A program made the translations under genes and the position numbers. The notes beneath the pieces were generated by a model. The model did no database searches and was not told where the DNA came from. It saw only the letters and a program-made list of their open reading frames with translations. From positions 1-64,000 of the forward strand of contig JAHBVF010000003.1 in the NCBI GenBank assembly GCA_019637685.1: a stretch of 64,000 nucleotides of DNA, given 5' to 3'. Of this stretch, positions 34,139 through 42,399 are shown piece after piece. The DNA comes from Caldilineaceae bacterium (GTDB lineage: Bacteria > Chloroflexota > Anaerolineae > Caldilineales > Caldilineaceae). Positions within the stretch are counted from its first letter, which is position 1; each line of letters opens with the position of its first letter.

Positions 34139-35410
34139 CTACATTTCCGCCATCATCAGCACAGGCGCATCCGCCACCCGTTCGTACATTTCTGCAAAGA
34201 AGGCGCTGCCGTCGTCATCCATCAGCGTTGTCTGCACGCCCCGTTCGTAGAGGGGCTGGTTGGCTGTGCGGAAGTACGTCCACATCTGGGAGCCGCCGCT
34301 GAAAGAGTTGTCCTTGAAATAGACACTGACGCCGTTTGTCCGGTCATAGCGGATCAGCCGCCGAGGCAGGGAGAAGTCGGCTTTCTCCACCCGATATTTT
34401 TCCAGCGCACTCTCGTCTACGGTCACGCCCAGGCCCGGCGCGTCGGGCACGTGGGCATAGCCGCCCAGAATCGGAATGCGATCCGTGAGCAGATTGTGTT
34501 CGTAGAGTTCGGTACAGGTGATGGCAGGCCATTGCGCGTGGGTCAGCACCGCGCCCAATTGAATCGCCATTGCCATTGTCAGCCCTGTGCCCACCATTTG
34601 GATGAAGAAGGGCATATTGGCCGAGGCAGAGGTAATACCGCCCTGGAAGAGCCGATTGACGCCCCCGCCCATGACAAAGCCATCGCAGTAGCCCGCGCCA
34701 ATGGCCGCGTTGGCCGGAATCGAGCCGTAGTGGTGGGCGATGGGCGTGCGCACCCGCTCCCGCAGCAGCCGGTTTCCGGCGACGTCGTGGGCCAGAATCG
34801 GCCCTTCCCAAATGGTGATTTTGGGGAAGTCGTTCTCCAATTCCTGCAGAACAGGGATGGCCGTGGACGCGTCCAGCAGAAAATCGTTCCAGTCGCAGTC
34901 GATGTGGAACCACTCCGGCGTGGCCTCGCTGATGCGACGCACGGTTTCATAGACATCAAACCAGGGCCGGGTCTTGATTTTGATGGAAGTGTAGCCCAGA
35001 CCCGCGGCCACCTTTGCCTCCTGCTCGTAGGCTGCCGGGGACATATCGTGATTCCAGAAAGAAATGGGCGTCCAGTCCCGACATTTTTGGCCGAGCAGCC
35101 GATGCACGGGCACACCCGCCAGTTTGCCCGCCAGATCAAAGAGCGCCATTTGCAGGCCAGCGCCCAGTGTGTCGTCCCACATCAGATCGAAGGGATTCTG
35201 GCCCAGCGCCCGATCCGTGTCCGGGACCCGGCCCCAGGTGTAGTTCTGGATGGTTTCGCCGTAGCCCACAGTGCCGTCATCCGCGGTGACCCGGATGACT
35301 TCGGTCTCGGCCCAGGTGTGGATATTGGCCCGTTCCAACTCCCGGCGCACCCGGTCCACAATGGGCACGACGAGGAGAATGCGTTCGACATTTTCAACTT
35401 TGGCTGTCAT
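34139..35410 (-). CDS. Enolase-superfamily (mandelate racemase/muconate-lactonizing type) enzyme
   Basis: A 423-aa protein with the capping domain at the N-terminus (VIRVTADDGTVGYGET) and a TIM barrel. The barrel shows the KxK base pair in SIKIKTRPW, metal-ligand positions in FHIDCDWN and ITIWEGPI, and the lid residues VPVHRLLGQKCRDW. Such enzymes abstract a proton next to a carboxylate, for example dehydrating sugar acids (gluconate, galactonate, fuconate types) or racemising acids. The setting among uronate and sugar genes favours an acid-sugar dehydratase. The exact substrate is not readable. The barrel C-terminus (about 330-423) is less typical. Its start has only a weak AAAGG site. Confidence 0.85.
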   Translation of the reverse strand: MTAKVENVERILLVVPIVDRVRRELERANIHTWAETEVIRVTADDGTVGYGETIQNYTWGRVPDTDRALGQNPFDLMWDDTLGAGLQMALFDLAGKLAGVPVHRLLGQKCRDWTPISFWNHDMSPAAYEQEAKVAAGLGYTSIKIKTRPWFDVYETVRRISEATPEWFHIDCDWNDFLLDASTAIPVLQELENDFPKITIWEGPILAHDVAGNRLLRERVRTPIAHHYGSIPANAAIGAGYCDGFVMGGGVNRLFQGGITSASANMPFFIQMVGTGLTMAMAIQLGAVLTHAQWPAITCTELYEHNLLTDRIPILGGYAHVPDAPGLGVTVDESALEKYRVEKADFSLPRRLIRYDRTNGVSVYFKDNSFSGGSQMWTYFRTANQPLYERGVQTTLMDDDGSAFFAEMYERVADAPVLMMAEM

Positions 35411-35443
35411 TACAAATAAACCTTTCGTGGGGGAGAAGATTAG

Positions 35444-35554
35444 GGACGCAGATTACACAGAAGACGCAGATTTTCGCAGATTTTTTGTTAGCGTCAATAA
35501 TCTGTTTCAGCATTATCTGCGTCCTGATTTCATGCCCGCCATTGGGCGGGCATG
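35444..35554 (-). terminator. Double hairpin at the 3' end of the degenerate esterase gene
   Basis: Two inverted repeats. CATGCCCGCC/GGCGGGCATG (35531-35540 and 35545-35554) overlaps the last codons and stop of the esterase-like gene. GGACGCAGAT/ATCTGCGTCC (35444-35453 and 35515-35524) follows and encloses a dispersed-repeat-like stretch rich in CGCAGATTTT. The pair lies between that gene and the enolase-superfamily gene. Confidence 0.55.
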
Positions 35555-36435
35555 AGCGTATCGCTGAATCCAAAGTGGCTGCGCAGCCATTCGGCCTGCT
35601 GCACACCGTCCCGATAGGAGGAGTGGGCGCTCACATAGGGCGTGACCGGCCCAGCCAAGCTGTCGGTCAGGGGTTGGAGGACCGCGGGCGAGAGAAAGTC
35701 CCGATCGTTGCCAGTGACCAGCAGCGTCTTGCAGCCAACCCGGTCGGCAAAGTGGAGCGGGTTGAAGTAGTCCAGGGTGCGAGCCAGGGCCGCGGCCCGG
35801 TCAGGATAGGCCCGGGTGTAGTCGTTCAACTCTTCCAGCGGGTAGGCACTGGTCTGGGGTGCCAGGCTGGCCGCGTTGTAGAGCAGGCTGGGCGAACAGT
35901 GCAGCGCATTGGCCTGGGGGCGCAGGGCCGCTGTGATCAGCGCCAGATCGTTGCCGGTCAGGGCGATGCGGGACGCGTCCACCTCTGGGCGGCTGAGCAG
36001 GAAATCCATCCCGCGCAGACAGTCGGCCACAATGCCCCGATAGATGTACGTGGCCGGGTCATCGATGCCGTCGGTGAGCAGGCCGGGATAGGCCGCGGCA
36101 TAGGGCTGGTCGCTCAGGCGCTGGCCCCGGTGACGGAGCGCGAGGACGGCGTAGCGCTGACGCACTTCGTAGGCCGGCACGTGGACGACACTGCCGTAGC
36201 CGGGTAATTGGTAGACTGCCGGAAAGGGACCGTCGCCACCCGTCGGCACACTGAACCAGCCAAAGAGGCGGTAAGGACCGATGCCGGTGAAACGGGCCGC
36301 GTAGACGGTCGAATATTTGTTGGATTGGAGCGGCAGATGGGTCAATTCGGCAGCCACCGGCAGCGCGGCCAGTTCCCCATCGACTGCGCTCCAATAGGCG
36401 TCAAAATCGGCCGGTCGCTCTGAAGATAAAATCAT
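35530..36435 (-). CDS. Acetyl xylan esterase (AXE1)-like protein lacking the nucleophile elbow
   Basis: The ATG at 36435 is chosen because GGGAGA precedes it and it aligns with the start region of the neighbouring paralogue (ERPADFDAYWSAV versus KPADFDNFWAEI), giving 301 aa. It follows the AXE1/cephalosporin-C deacetylase plan (LPGYGS, RHRGQRLSDQ, YPGLLTDGIDD, YIYRGIVADCLRGMDFL). Where the paralogue has TGGSQGGALT, this one reads TGND then LALIT, four residues shorter and without the catalytic Ser. A His (SAHSSYRDG) and Asp (TGNDRDF) remain near the other triad sites. It is probably not a serine esterase; a binding or scaffold role, or decay, is possible. It is downstream of and paralogous to the intact AXE1 gene. 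Confidence 0.8.
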   Translation of the reverse strand: MILSSERPADFDAYWSAVDGELAALPVAAELTHLPLQSNKYSTVYAARFTGIGPYRLFGWFSVPTGGDGPFPAVYQLPGYGSVVHVPAYEVRQRYAVLALRHRGQRLSDQPYAAAYPGLLTDGIDDPATYIYRGIVADCLRGMDFLLSRPEVDASRIALTGNDLALITAALRPQANALHCSPSLLYNAASLAPQTSAYPLEELNDYTRAYPDRAAALARTLDYFNPLHFADRVGCKTLLVTGNDRDFLSPAVLQPLTDSLAGPVTPYVSAHSSYRDGVQQAEWLRSHFGFSDTLMPAQWRA

Positions 36436-36510
36436 CACAATTTCTCCCACTGCTAATGAGTACTCAATTCTGTGAAATCTGCCCAATCTGTGGGGAAGAG
36501 TTGCCCGGAA

Positions 36511-37473
36511 TCAGATGGAAGTTGGCGAACCGGCAAGCTGCTGTCCCAGATGCTCCCGGAAGAAGGCATCGATCACCGCGCCGTGGCCGTAGCCGTTGGA
36601 ATCGTGGCCGTAGCCGTCATAGGCGTAGAGCTTCTTCTGCTCCGTGCCAATCCGCTCGTAGACCGCGTAGCCGGTCTCTGCCGGGCAGACGTCGTCCTGC
36701 AGGCCGATGTGGACGATAATCGGGCAGCGGATGCGATCCACAAAGTTGTGGATGTCGAAGTAGGCCAGGGTCTCCCGCACCTGCTCCTCCCGTTCCGGGT
36801 AGAGGCGTAGATACTCAACCAACTCCTCATAGGGCGTCGTGTGGGTGAGTACTGCCGCATCCATCATCCCGGCCAGATAGGGCGCGCCCGCGGCTGCCGC
36901 GGCAATCTGTGGGCGCATGGCCGCGGCCAGCAGTGTCAGCGCGCCGCCCTGGCTGCCACCGGTGACGCCGATACGCTGGCTGTCGATCTCCGGTTGGGCG
37001 TCGAGAAAGTCGATGACGCGCAGGGCATCCACATAGAAGCCCCGGTAGCCGTAGGTGTTGCGGTCCAGAATATTGTGGACGAGCAGGCCCGGATAGCCGG
37101 GGTTGTACTGGGCATTGCTGCGCAGTTTGCCCCGGGGCGCGGCCCCAAACGCGGCGTAGCCCTGGGCGGCCAGATTCTTGGGCAGTGTCGGCTCGCTGAC
37201 ATAGCCGGGGTAGACGACGATTGTGGGCAGGGGGCCCAGAGGATCGCTGCGCTGGCGTGGCAGACAGTACCAGCCCGCCACGCGCACGCCGTCCAGGCTG
37301 TCGTAGTGGACTTCAAAGACTTCCACCGCGGGCGTCGAACGCAGGGGAACCGGCGTAATTGTGGCATTGAGCGGAATGGCCGCGGCCTGGGCTTCGATCT
37401 CTGCCCAGAAATTGTCAAAATCAGCCGGTTTGGTAACAGATGTGCCGTAGTCGGCGGGGTTGGGACGTGGCAT
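36511..37473 (-). CDS. Acetyl xylan esterase / cephalosporin-C deacetylase (AXE1 family)
   Basis: A 320-aa alpha/beta hydrolase of normal family length with an intact triad: Ser174 in TGGSQGG, Asp260 or 261 in GLQDDVCP and His290 in GYGHDSNGYGH. The family motif RGFYVDALRVIDFL is present. There is no signal peptide, so it should remove acetyl groups from imported oligosaccharides in the cytoplasm. The start lies 6 bp past the stop of the TumE-like toxin gene, with an AAGGA ribosome site inside that gap. It fits a sugar-catabolic operon acting on acetylated glycans. Confidence 0.9.
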   Translation of the reverse strand: MPRPNPADYGTSVTKPADFDNFWAEIEAQAAAIPLNATITPVPLRSTPAVEVFEVHYDSLDGVRVAGWYCLPRQRSDPLGPLPTIVVYPGYVSEPTLPKNLAAQGYAAFGAAPRGKLRSNAQYNPGYPGLLVHNILDRNTYGYRGFYVDALRVIDFLDAQPEIDSQRIGVTGGSQGGALTLLAAAMRPQIAAAAAGAPYLAGMMDAAVLTHTTPYEELVEYLRLYPEREEQVRETLAYFDIHNFVDRIRCPIIVHIGLQDDVCPAETGYAVYERIGTEQKKLYAYDGYGHDSNGYGHGAVIDAFFREHLGQQLAGSPTSI

Positions 37474-37479
37474 CGAATT

Positions 37480-37866
37480 TTATCCTTTGGCAATGAGTAT
37501 CTGCCGAATCTCTTCGAGGACTTCAAACAGGTCCGGTCCATCGGCAGGAATTACATTCTGTCCTTCGCCGATATGTTTGTGGTGTGGGAAATTGTCAAGA
37601 AGTGGGAAATGAGGCGTTCTGTCATACCGAAAGATCAGAGAGCCGTCCGGGGATTGGTAGTGATACGCATATTTGTATCTTTCGATTTCCTGCTCCGCGG
37701 CGATGAACTCCCGGAAATGCAGAACAGAGCCATCAAGAAAATAGACCTGTCCACGCAGAAATCCCGTGTCGGGGCTGCGTTTGTCAAAATCTACCTGACG
37801 CGCATAGGCAATGGCAATGCCTGCGAGAAAGCTGTCGATCGACTGAAAGTAATCGTCGATAGTCAC
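37480..37866 (-). CDS. TumE-like toxin (DUF6516)
   Basis: A 128-aa protein with the features of the TumE toxin family: a Gln-Val-Asp start segment, FLDGSVLHFREFI, YKYAYHYQSPDG, LIFRYDRTPHF and the ending FPHHKHIGEG. The gene overlaps its upstream partner by 4 bp (ATGA), as is usual for toxin-antitoxin pairs. The family is a predicted type II toxin; its target is not known to me. It sits inside the leftward sugar operon, between the PLP enzyme and esterase genes, and may be co-transcribed with them. Confidence 0.72.
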   Translation of the reverse strand: MTIDDYFQSIDSFLAGIAIAYARQVDFDKRSPDTGFLRGQVYFLDGSVLHFREFIAAEQEIERYKYAYHYQSPDGSLIFRYDRTPHFPLLDNFPHHKHIGEGQNVIPADGPDLFEVLEEIRQILIAKG

Positions 37867-38150
37867 GATAATTGGGCGCGTTGAAGTGTCTGATACTTGG
37901 CCTGTAGTCTGCGCAGGGTCTCGATTTCACCGGACCACTCGATATAGTCGAGAGTCTCGTCGATCGTACCGGAGTCAAACAGCCGCTCGAATTCATTGCT
38001 CATCATTTCGTATTGCCGCTCGAATTCGTTCATTTTCTGTTGTGTCCGCTCGATACCCAGCCCAATCATCCGCAGCTCAGTCTGAATCGCCGATTCCAAT
38101 AAGGGCTTGAGCGCGGTCGCTGACTCGGAAACAATTGTGATCTGCTGCAT
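37863..38150 (-). CDS. TumA-like antitoxin
   Basis: A 95-aa, charged and largely helical protein (ERTQQKMNEFERQYEM, then FERLFDSGTIDETLDYIEW, typical of the antitoxin partner of DUF6516 proteins). The ATG at 38150 with GAGG upstream is preferred over an in-frame TTG 27 bp earlier. Its stop overlaps the toxin start. It should bind and neutralise the TumE-like protein and may regulate the pair's transcription, though no DNA-binding domain is obvious. Confidence 0.7.
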   Translation of the reverse strand: MQQITIVSESATALKPLLESAIQTELRMIGLGIERTQQKMNEFERQYEMMSNEFERLFDSGTIDETLDYIEWSGEIETLRRLQAKYQTLQRAQLS

Positions 38151-38235
38151 GGCCTTGCCTCGGCTGGAAACCCTCAATATCTACAAACATTGACACGCGC
38201 TATTGTAACACGAATACAACCGAACGGAAGACACA

Positions 38236-39351
38236 TCATTTTTTCTGCAATACTGCCACCAACCGCTCCAGCACAACCGTCTCTTCGCCGTCTTCCAGGG
38301 TCATCGGGTTGAGAAAGATGCTCTCATCTGGCCCGCCGGCAACGGTAATGGCGGGCGTGCCTGCCAGGAGCGCGGCCATTACTTCGTTGCGGCTGATGCC
38401 TGCTTTGGCCGCGTCGATGTGGACCTGGGCACGGGGCATGGGCTGGCCTGCTTCGTTGGGCCAGGAGCGCTGGGCCGAGACACCGGGCAGGCGGTTGAGT
38501 TCACCGCACCAGCCACCGACGATCTCTTCTGTCTGGGAGAGCCGTCCTTCGTGATCGATTGACAGATAGTGGCGCACCGCGGCCAATGCCCCGCAGAGTT
38601 CCTCCTTGCCCACTTTCATGGGGCGACCGATACTGTGGTTGGGCGGACCGTTGAGACGCATGGCCTCGATCAGTTCCCGCTTGCCCAGCACCAGCCCGGA
38701 AGATTGGGGGCCGCGCAAATCTTTGCCGCCGCTGAAGATGGCCGCGGTCGCGCCCAATTTTGTGAAATTCCACAGATTCTCCACGGGGGGAACCTGCGCG
38801 GCCGCGTCCACAATCACCGGCACGCCGTGGGCATCGGCGATTTCAATGACTTTGGCCAGAGGCATGTCGCCATGACCAGTCATTGCCCCCTGGAACCAGA
38901 TAATGGCTGCTGTGTGTTCGTTGATAGCGGCTTCCAACTGCCAGGGCGCGGTGCTGGTAGCGTAGCCGATCTCCACCAACTTCACCCCCACCTGGCGCAC
39001 CGCGTGGTCATAGCCGTTGCGATGGGATTTGTGGACGATCACTTCATTTTTCAGGCCGGTTGTGTCGGGCAATTGGTGGATAGCGGCCGTATTCTTGCCT
39101 GTGACACAGGCAGCAATGGCAACGGCAATGCCCGCGGCCGCGCCAGAGCTGACGTAACAGGCGTCGTTGTGGGTCAATTCGGCAATTTTGTCGCCCACTT
39201 TCGCCTGCAATTCTTCCAAATCGATGAAAACTTTGGAAGCATCCACCATCGCCTGGACCACTTCCGGCGGCATGAGTGAACCACCCAGACGGGTGAGGGT
39301 TGCGGACGCATTGATAATGGGACGAATGCCCAATTCTTCGTAGATTGTCAT
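38236..39351 (-). CDS. DgaE/SelA-like PLP-dependent enzyme
   Basis: A 371-aa fold type I PLP enzyme of the SelA/D-glucosaminate-6-phosphate ammonia-lyase group. The N-terminal IRPIINASATLTRLGGSLMP and CYVSSGAAAGIAVAIAAC are characteristic; Asp182 in VIVDAAAQ should bind the pyridine N, and Lys210 in FSGGKDLRGPQSSG should form the Schiff base. DgaE-type members deaminate amino sugar acids to 2-keto-3-deoxy acids in the cytoplasm. A metal-dependent amidohydrolase of the type often found beside DgaE-like genes lies on the same strand at 44384-45595. The substrate is inferred to be an amino or hydroxy sugar acid. Confidence 0.85.
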   Translation of the reverse strand: MTIYEELGIRPIINASATLTRLGGSLMPPEVVQAMVDASKVFIDLEELQAKVGDKIAELTHNDACYVSSGAAAGIAVAIAACVTGKNTAAIHQLPDTTGLKNEVIVHKSHRNGYDHAVRQVGVKLVEIGYATSTAPWQLEAAINEHTAAIIWFQGAMTGHGDMPLAKVIEIADAHGVPVIVDAAAQVPPVENLWNFTKLGATAAIFSGGKDLRGPQSSGLVLGKRELIEAMRLNGPPNHSIGRPMKVGKEELCGALAAVRHYLSIDHEGRLSQTEEIVGGWCGELNRLPGVSAQRSWPNEAGQPMPRAQVHIDAAKAGISRNEVMAALLAGTPAITVAGGPDESIFLNPMTLEDGEETVVLERLVAVLQKK

Positions 39352-39411
39352 TAGCAGGTGTCCTGGTAGGGGTGAGGAAAGTCAAATACAAAAGAAAATA
39401 GGAAGGATTTG

Positions 39412-40710
39412 TTATTTCGTTTTCTGGTTGCTGGTCGCGAGTCGCTTTTTGTCTGCAACCCGAAAACAGTCGTACTGATTGTCGCGCATATAGCGACCGG
39501 CCAGGGCAATAGCCTCGGCCTCGGTGAGCAGGCGGCCATCGATTTCGGCTTGCAGGGTTCGGGTGAACCAGGCCCGGGCCTGAGATGCATAGGCCAGCGC
39601 AGCCCCGGCCCAAGAGGTATCCCCGCCGAAGAGGAAAATTTTGTTGCTGGGCACGGCGTGAATGCACTGGCGCAAAAAATTGCCAGTGCTGAAGGGATCG
39701 ATACTCCAGGCCCAACAAAAGTCCACATACACATTCGGATAGTGCTTGGCCAGGGCTACCATTTCGTCGTTATAGGGATAGCCGATGTGCATTAGGACGA
39801 AACGGGCCTCGGGATATTTCGCCAGCAGTGGGCAGAGATTGCCCGGTTTGATGAAATCCACGGGCATCCGGCTGTGGCCCGCGTAATAGCCGGTGTGGAT
39901 TTTGAAGGGCAGATCGTACTCAATCGCCAACTCCACGCCCCTGGCCAGAGACCAGTCTCCCAGACAGAGCCGCTCTTCCTGCGAAAGACTCTGGGGATCG
40001 CGCAGATAGGCAGCCAGCACAGGCGCGGTCTCAGCGTCGCTGCGCTCTTGCCAGCGAAGTGTGCGGTTATAGGCGTGTTGGCTTTTGACGGCAATCGCGG
40101 CCGCCGCGTTCTGGGCAAAGACAGCCTCCATCGCCTGGCGCAGGGTGGCCAAGTCCCGTATAGCCACACCAGTCTCCGCGGTGATGGCGGCTATGTCTGG
40201 TTCGCCATTGGCACAGCTGACCCACGAAATATCGTAGAAGAAAAAGTCCGGGCCGGAGGGATCGACAGCGCAGGCGCGCACAAAATCGTCGGTCTGGATG
40301 TGATCCAAATTGGCCCGCTCGCGCAGGATGTGCAGCCGCTGGCCCGGTTGGCGCAGTGCCGCGTGGAGGGGCAGGGCGGCTTCCAGTCCATCGGCTGTGA
40401 TCTCATCCAGTCCATAGAGTTCCCGGGCAATGATGCGAACGGCCTCGCCATAGCCCGTATATCGCACAGACTGCCAGGCCCTTTCTACACCGGTAAAGCG
40501 GGCGCGAATGTCCGGGTCGGATGGATTCAACAGACGGTCAACCGCGGCCTGCCCCGCGCCGGCCACCACCAGATCCGCCGCGACGTAATTGCCAAAGAGA
40601 TGTTTCAGCAGGTCCGGGCCATCTTCCACATAGTCTTTTTCCGAGCGCAGATGTTCGTGGCTATCACACAGGGGCGTTGTCTGGATGAAATCGGCGAGGG
40701 CAGTGGGCAT
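39412..40710 (-). CDS. Amidohydrolase_2 family, glucuronate-isomerase-like
   Basis: The start at 40710 is set by AGGAGG 8 nt upstream; the frame extends 30 codons further through a hairpin. The 432-aa TIM-barrel metalloprotein shows CDSHEHLRSEKDY near residue 15, KSQHAYNRTLRW, KIHTGYYAGHSRMP, VLMHIGYPYNDEM and a late Asp in FGGDTSWAG. These are the metal and catalytic positions of the Amidohydro_2/uronate-isomerase branch. The CDSHEH start and neighbours (UxaE-like, DgaE-like, CUT1 importer) suggest an isomerase or hydrolase for a uronate-derived compound. It is cytoplasmic and 60 bp upstream of the PLP enzyme gene. Confidence 0.82.
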   Translation of the reverse strand: MPTALADFIQTTPLCDSHEHLRSEKDYVEDGPDLLKHLFGNYVAADLVVAGAGQAAVDRLLNPSDPDIRARFTGVERAWQSVRYTGYGEAVRIIARELYGLDEITADGLEAALPLHAALRQPGQRLHILRERANLDHIQTDDFVRACAVDPSGPDFFFYDISWVSCANGEPDIAAITAETGVAIRDLATLRQAMEAVFAQNAAAAIAVKSQHAYNRTLRWQERSDAETAPVLAAYLRDPQSLSQEERLCLGDWSLARGVELAIEYDLPFKIHTGYYAGHSRMPVDFIKPGNLCPLLAKYPEARFVLMHIGYPYNDEMVALAKHYPNVYVDFCWAWSIDPFSTGNFLRQCIHAVPSNKIFLFGGDTSWAGAALAYASQARAWFTRTLQAEIDGRLLTEAEAIALAGRYMRDNQYDCFRVADKKRLATSNQKTK

Positions 40711-40760
40711 GGGGAAAGCCTCCTGGGGCAAAGGCAGAGAGCAGAGATTCCAGGGAAAGA

Positions 40761-40816
40761 ATGCGAAACGTGAAACGTGAGAGCATTCGAGCCAACTCAC
40801 GTTTCACGTTTCGTAT
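40761..40816 (-). terminator. Hairpin after the sugar-binding protein gene
   Basis: Twenty-one-bp arms with one mismatch (40761-40781 and 40796-40816). The stem is the word CGAAACGTGAAACGTGAG with ACGTGA(A) repeated; the loop is 14 nt. It lies 44 bp past the stop of the binding-protein gene on the minus strand, before the amidohydrolase gene. Confidence 0.75.
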
Positions 40817-40860
40817 TTCGTCATGGGAAAACTACCCCCACGGCGGACAAGCCGACTTCG

Positions 40861-42246
40861 TTAGGAAGGTCGATCCAACTGCAGAACAGCGTTGACCCGC
40901 TCTTCGATTACAGGAGCGTAGGCGTCGTAGGTCTCGTTGCCTTCCCAAATCAGGTCGATCTCATTGCGGAAGACATCGTTGGCCTCGGTGAAGCGCGTGT
41001 TCTTGGGCATGGGGAAGGGTTCGATACCAGCCGTCAACAGAACGTCGGAGACGCCGAACATCCGGTTGACTTCGTTCACCTGGGGATCGGTCCACGCCGA
41101 CTTGTGACCGTTGGGCTGGAGTTTGCCATCCAACACCATCGAGACACCGGCCTCGCCGGAACTGAAGAGCTTCAGCAAGCCCCACGCCTCTTCCGGGTGT
41201 TCGGATTGGGAACTCAGCATATGCATATTACCGGAGTAGCACGATCCCTGGCGGCCCTGAGGACCAACAGGCAACAGCACCGCATCCATATCGAACTTGC
41301 CATCGATCGCAGCGAGGGCAGTGGTCACACCACCGACAATCGTGGCATGGGTTGCTTCCAACCCGGCAACGAACAGGCCGCCGTCGATGGCATCAGCCTT
41401 GCGCGGGGCCACTTTGTCGTCCATCAACTTAATGTACCAGTTGGCGATTTCCCGGTGCAGGTCTGTGTTGTAGGTCAGGGTTGTGCCCTCAGCATCCATT
41501 ACCCAACTGGCGGTAGAATCAGGTGCGCCGAAGGAGCGGGATGTGTTGCTGTAGTAGTGGAAGGAGTTCATACCATCGAAGCCCATTCCAAAAACGCCAG
41601 CGCTGGAATCGGCCGCGGCCCGGGCCAGTTCTTCCCAATCGTTCATTGTCCAGCCAGCTTCGGGTTCGGGCAGCCCCTTCTCCGCCAGCATAGTTTTGTT
41701 GTACATCACAGCGATATTGCCGCCGGGGTGGACCACACCGGGGATGCTGAAGTCTTTGCCGTCCAGTTGATTGCCGGCGATGATACTGGGATAGATGTCG
41801 TCCCAGTCTGCGGGCGCGTCCGAGGCCAGCATCTCGCCAATTTCCCCGTAGATCCCTTTGAGGAAACCACTGAAGAGCCAGCGGTGGTGGCCATAGAGCA
41901 GGTCAGGATTGGTGTTGGAGATGTAACCGGTCTGGCTCTTCGTCTCAATCTCACCGTAGACGACCTCCTCGATGATCACTTCAACGCCGGTGTCCGCCTG
42001 GTAGCGTTCGCTAAACTTGCGGGGCATCGCGCTCTGACCCACGTCCGGCGGAATCTGCACGCGAATGCTTACGTCTGTGGCCGCGGGGGCCGCGGAGGAG
42101 TTGGTCGTGCTGGGGGCCTCGGCTGCACCACCAGACGGGGCAGCCGCAGGAGCACAGGCGGCCAAAATCTGTGCGCCGGCCGCGCCGACGCCGACGGTTG
42201 CCAGCCCTTTCAAAAAGGAACGACGGGTAATTTGCTTACGTTGCAT
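40861..42246 (-). CDS. Sugar ABC importer binding lipoprotein (SBP family 1), Tat-type signal
   Basis: The ATG at 42246 is preferred (GGGAGAAG upstream) over one 18 bp earlier that would overlap the ribosome site. The 461-aa product has a twin-arginine motif RRSFLKG, an h-region and lipobox LAAC, so it is probably exported folded and lipidated. The body matches family 1 sugar-binding proteins (DLLYGHHRWLFSGFLKG, NYKT-like MYNKTMLAEKGLPEPEAGW, AWGLLKLFSSGEAG). It delivers a sugar to the MalF/MalG-like permeases encoded upstream. A perfect hairpin precedes the gene. The ligand is likely a uronate oligosaccharide by context only. Confidence 0.9.
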   Translation of the reverse strand: MQRKQITRRSFLKGLATVGVGAAGAQILAACAPAAAPSGGAAEAPSTTNSSAAPAATDVSIRVQIPPDVGQSAMPRKFSERYQADTGVEVIIEEVVYGEIETKSQTGYISNTNPDLLYGHHRWLFSGFLKGIYGEIGEMLASDAPADWDDIYPSIIAGNQLDGKDFSIPGVVHPGGNIAVMYNKTMLAEKGLPEPEAGWTMNDWEELARAAADSSAGVFGMGFDGMNSFHYYSNTSRSFGAPDSTASWVMDAEGTTLTYNTDLHREIANWYIKLMDDKVAPRKADAIDGGLFVAGLEATHATIVGGVTTALAAIDGKFDMDAVLLPVGPQGRQGSCYSGNMHMLSSQSEHPEEAWGLLKLFSSGEAGVSMVLDGKLQPNGHKSAWTDPQVNEVNRMFGVSDVLLTAGIEPFPMPKNTRFTEANDVFRNEIDLIWEGNETYDAYAPVIEERVNAVLQLDRPS

Positions 42247-42338
42247 GTGAATCTTCTCCCTCATCTCTGAGTGTGGATAAATAGAGGTAAATCATCTGCG
42301 TGCTTCTTGTGACAGGCATTTTTCCTTTCTGAAAACTT

Positions 42339-42398
42339 GGATATTGGGTAGTGGATATTGGATTGGGAACCCAATCCAATATCCACTACCCAATATCC
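42339..42398 (-). terminator. Very long perfect hairpin between permease and binding-protein genes
   Basis: Perfect 29-bp arms (42339-42367 and 42370-42398) with a 2-nt loop, only 1 bp past the MalG-like stop on the minus strand. The stem consists of the word GGATATTGG repeated with variation. It would strongly end or pause transcription, so the downstream binding-protein gene may rely on readthrough or its own promoter (93 bp remain before its start). Confidence 0.85.
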
Positions 42399-42399
42399 G

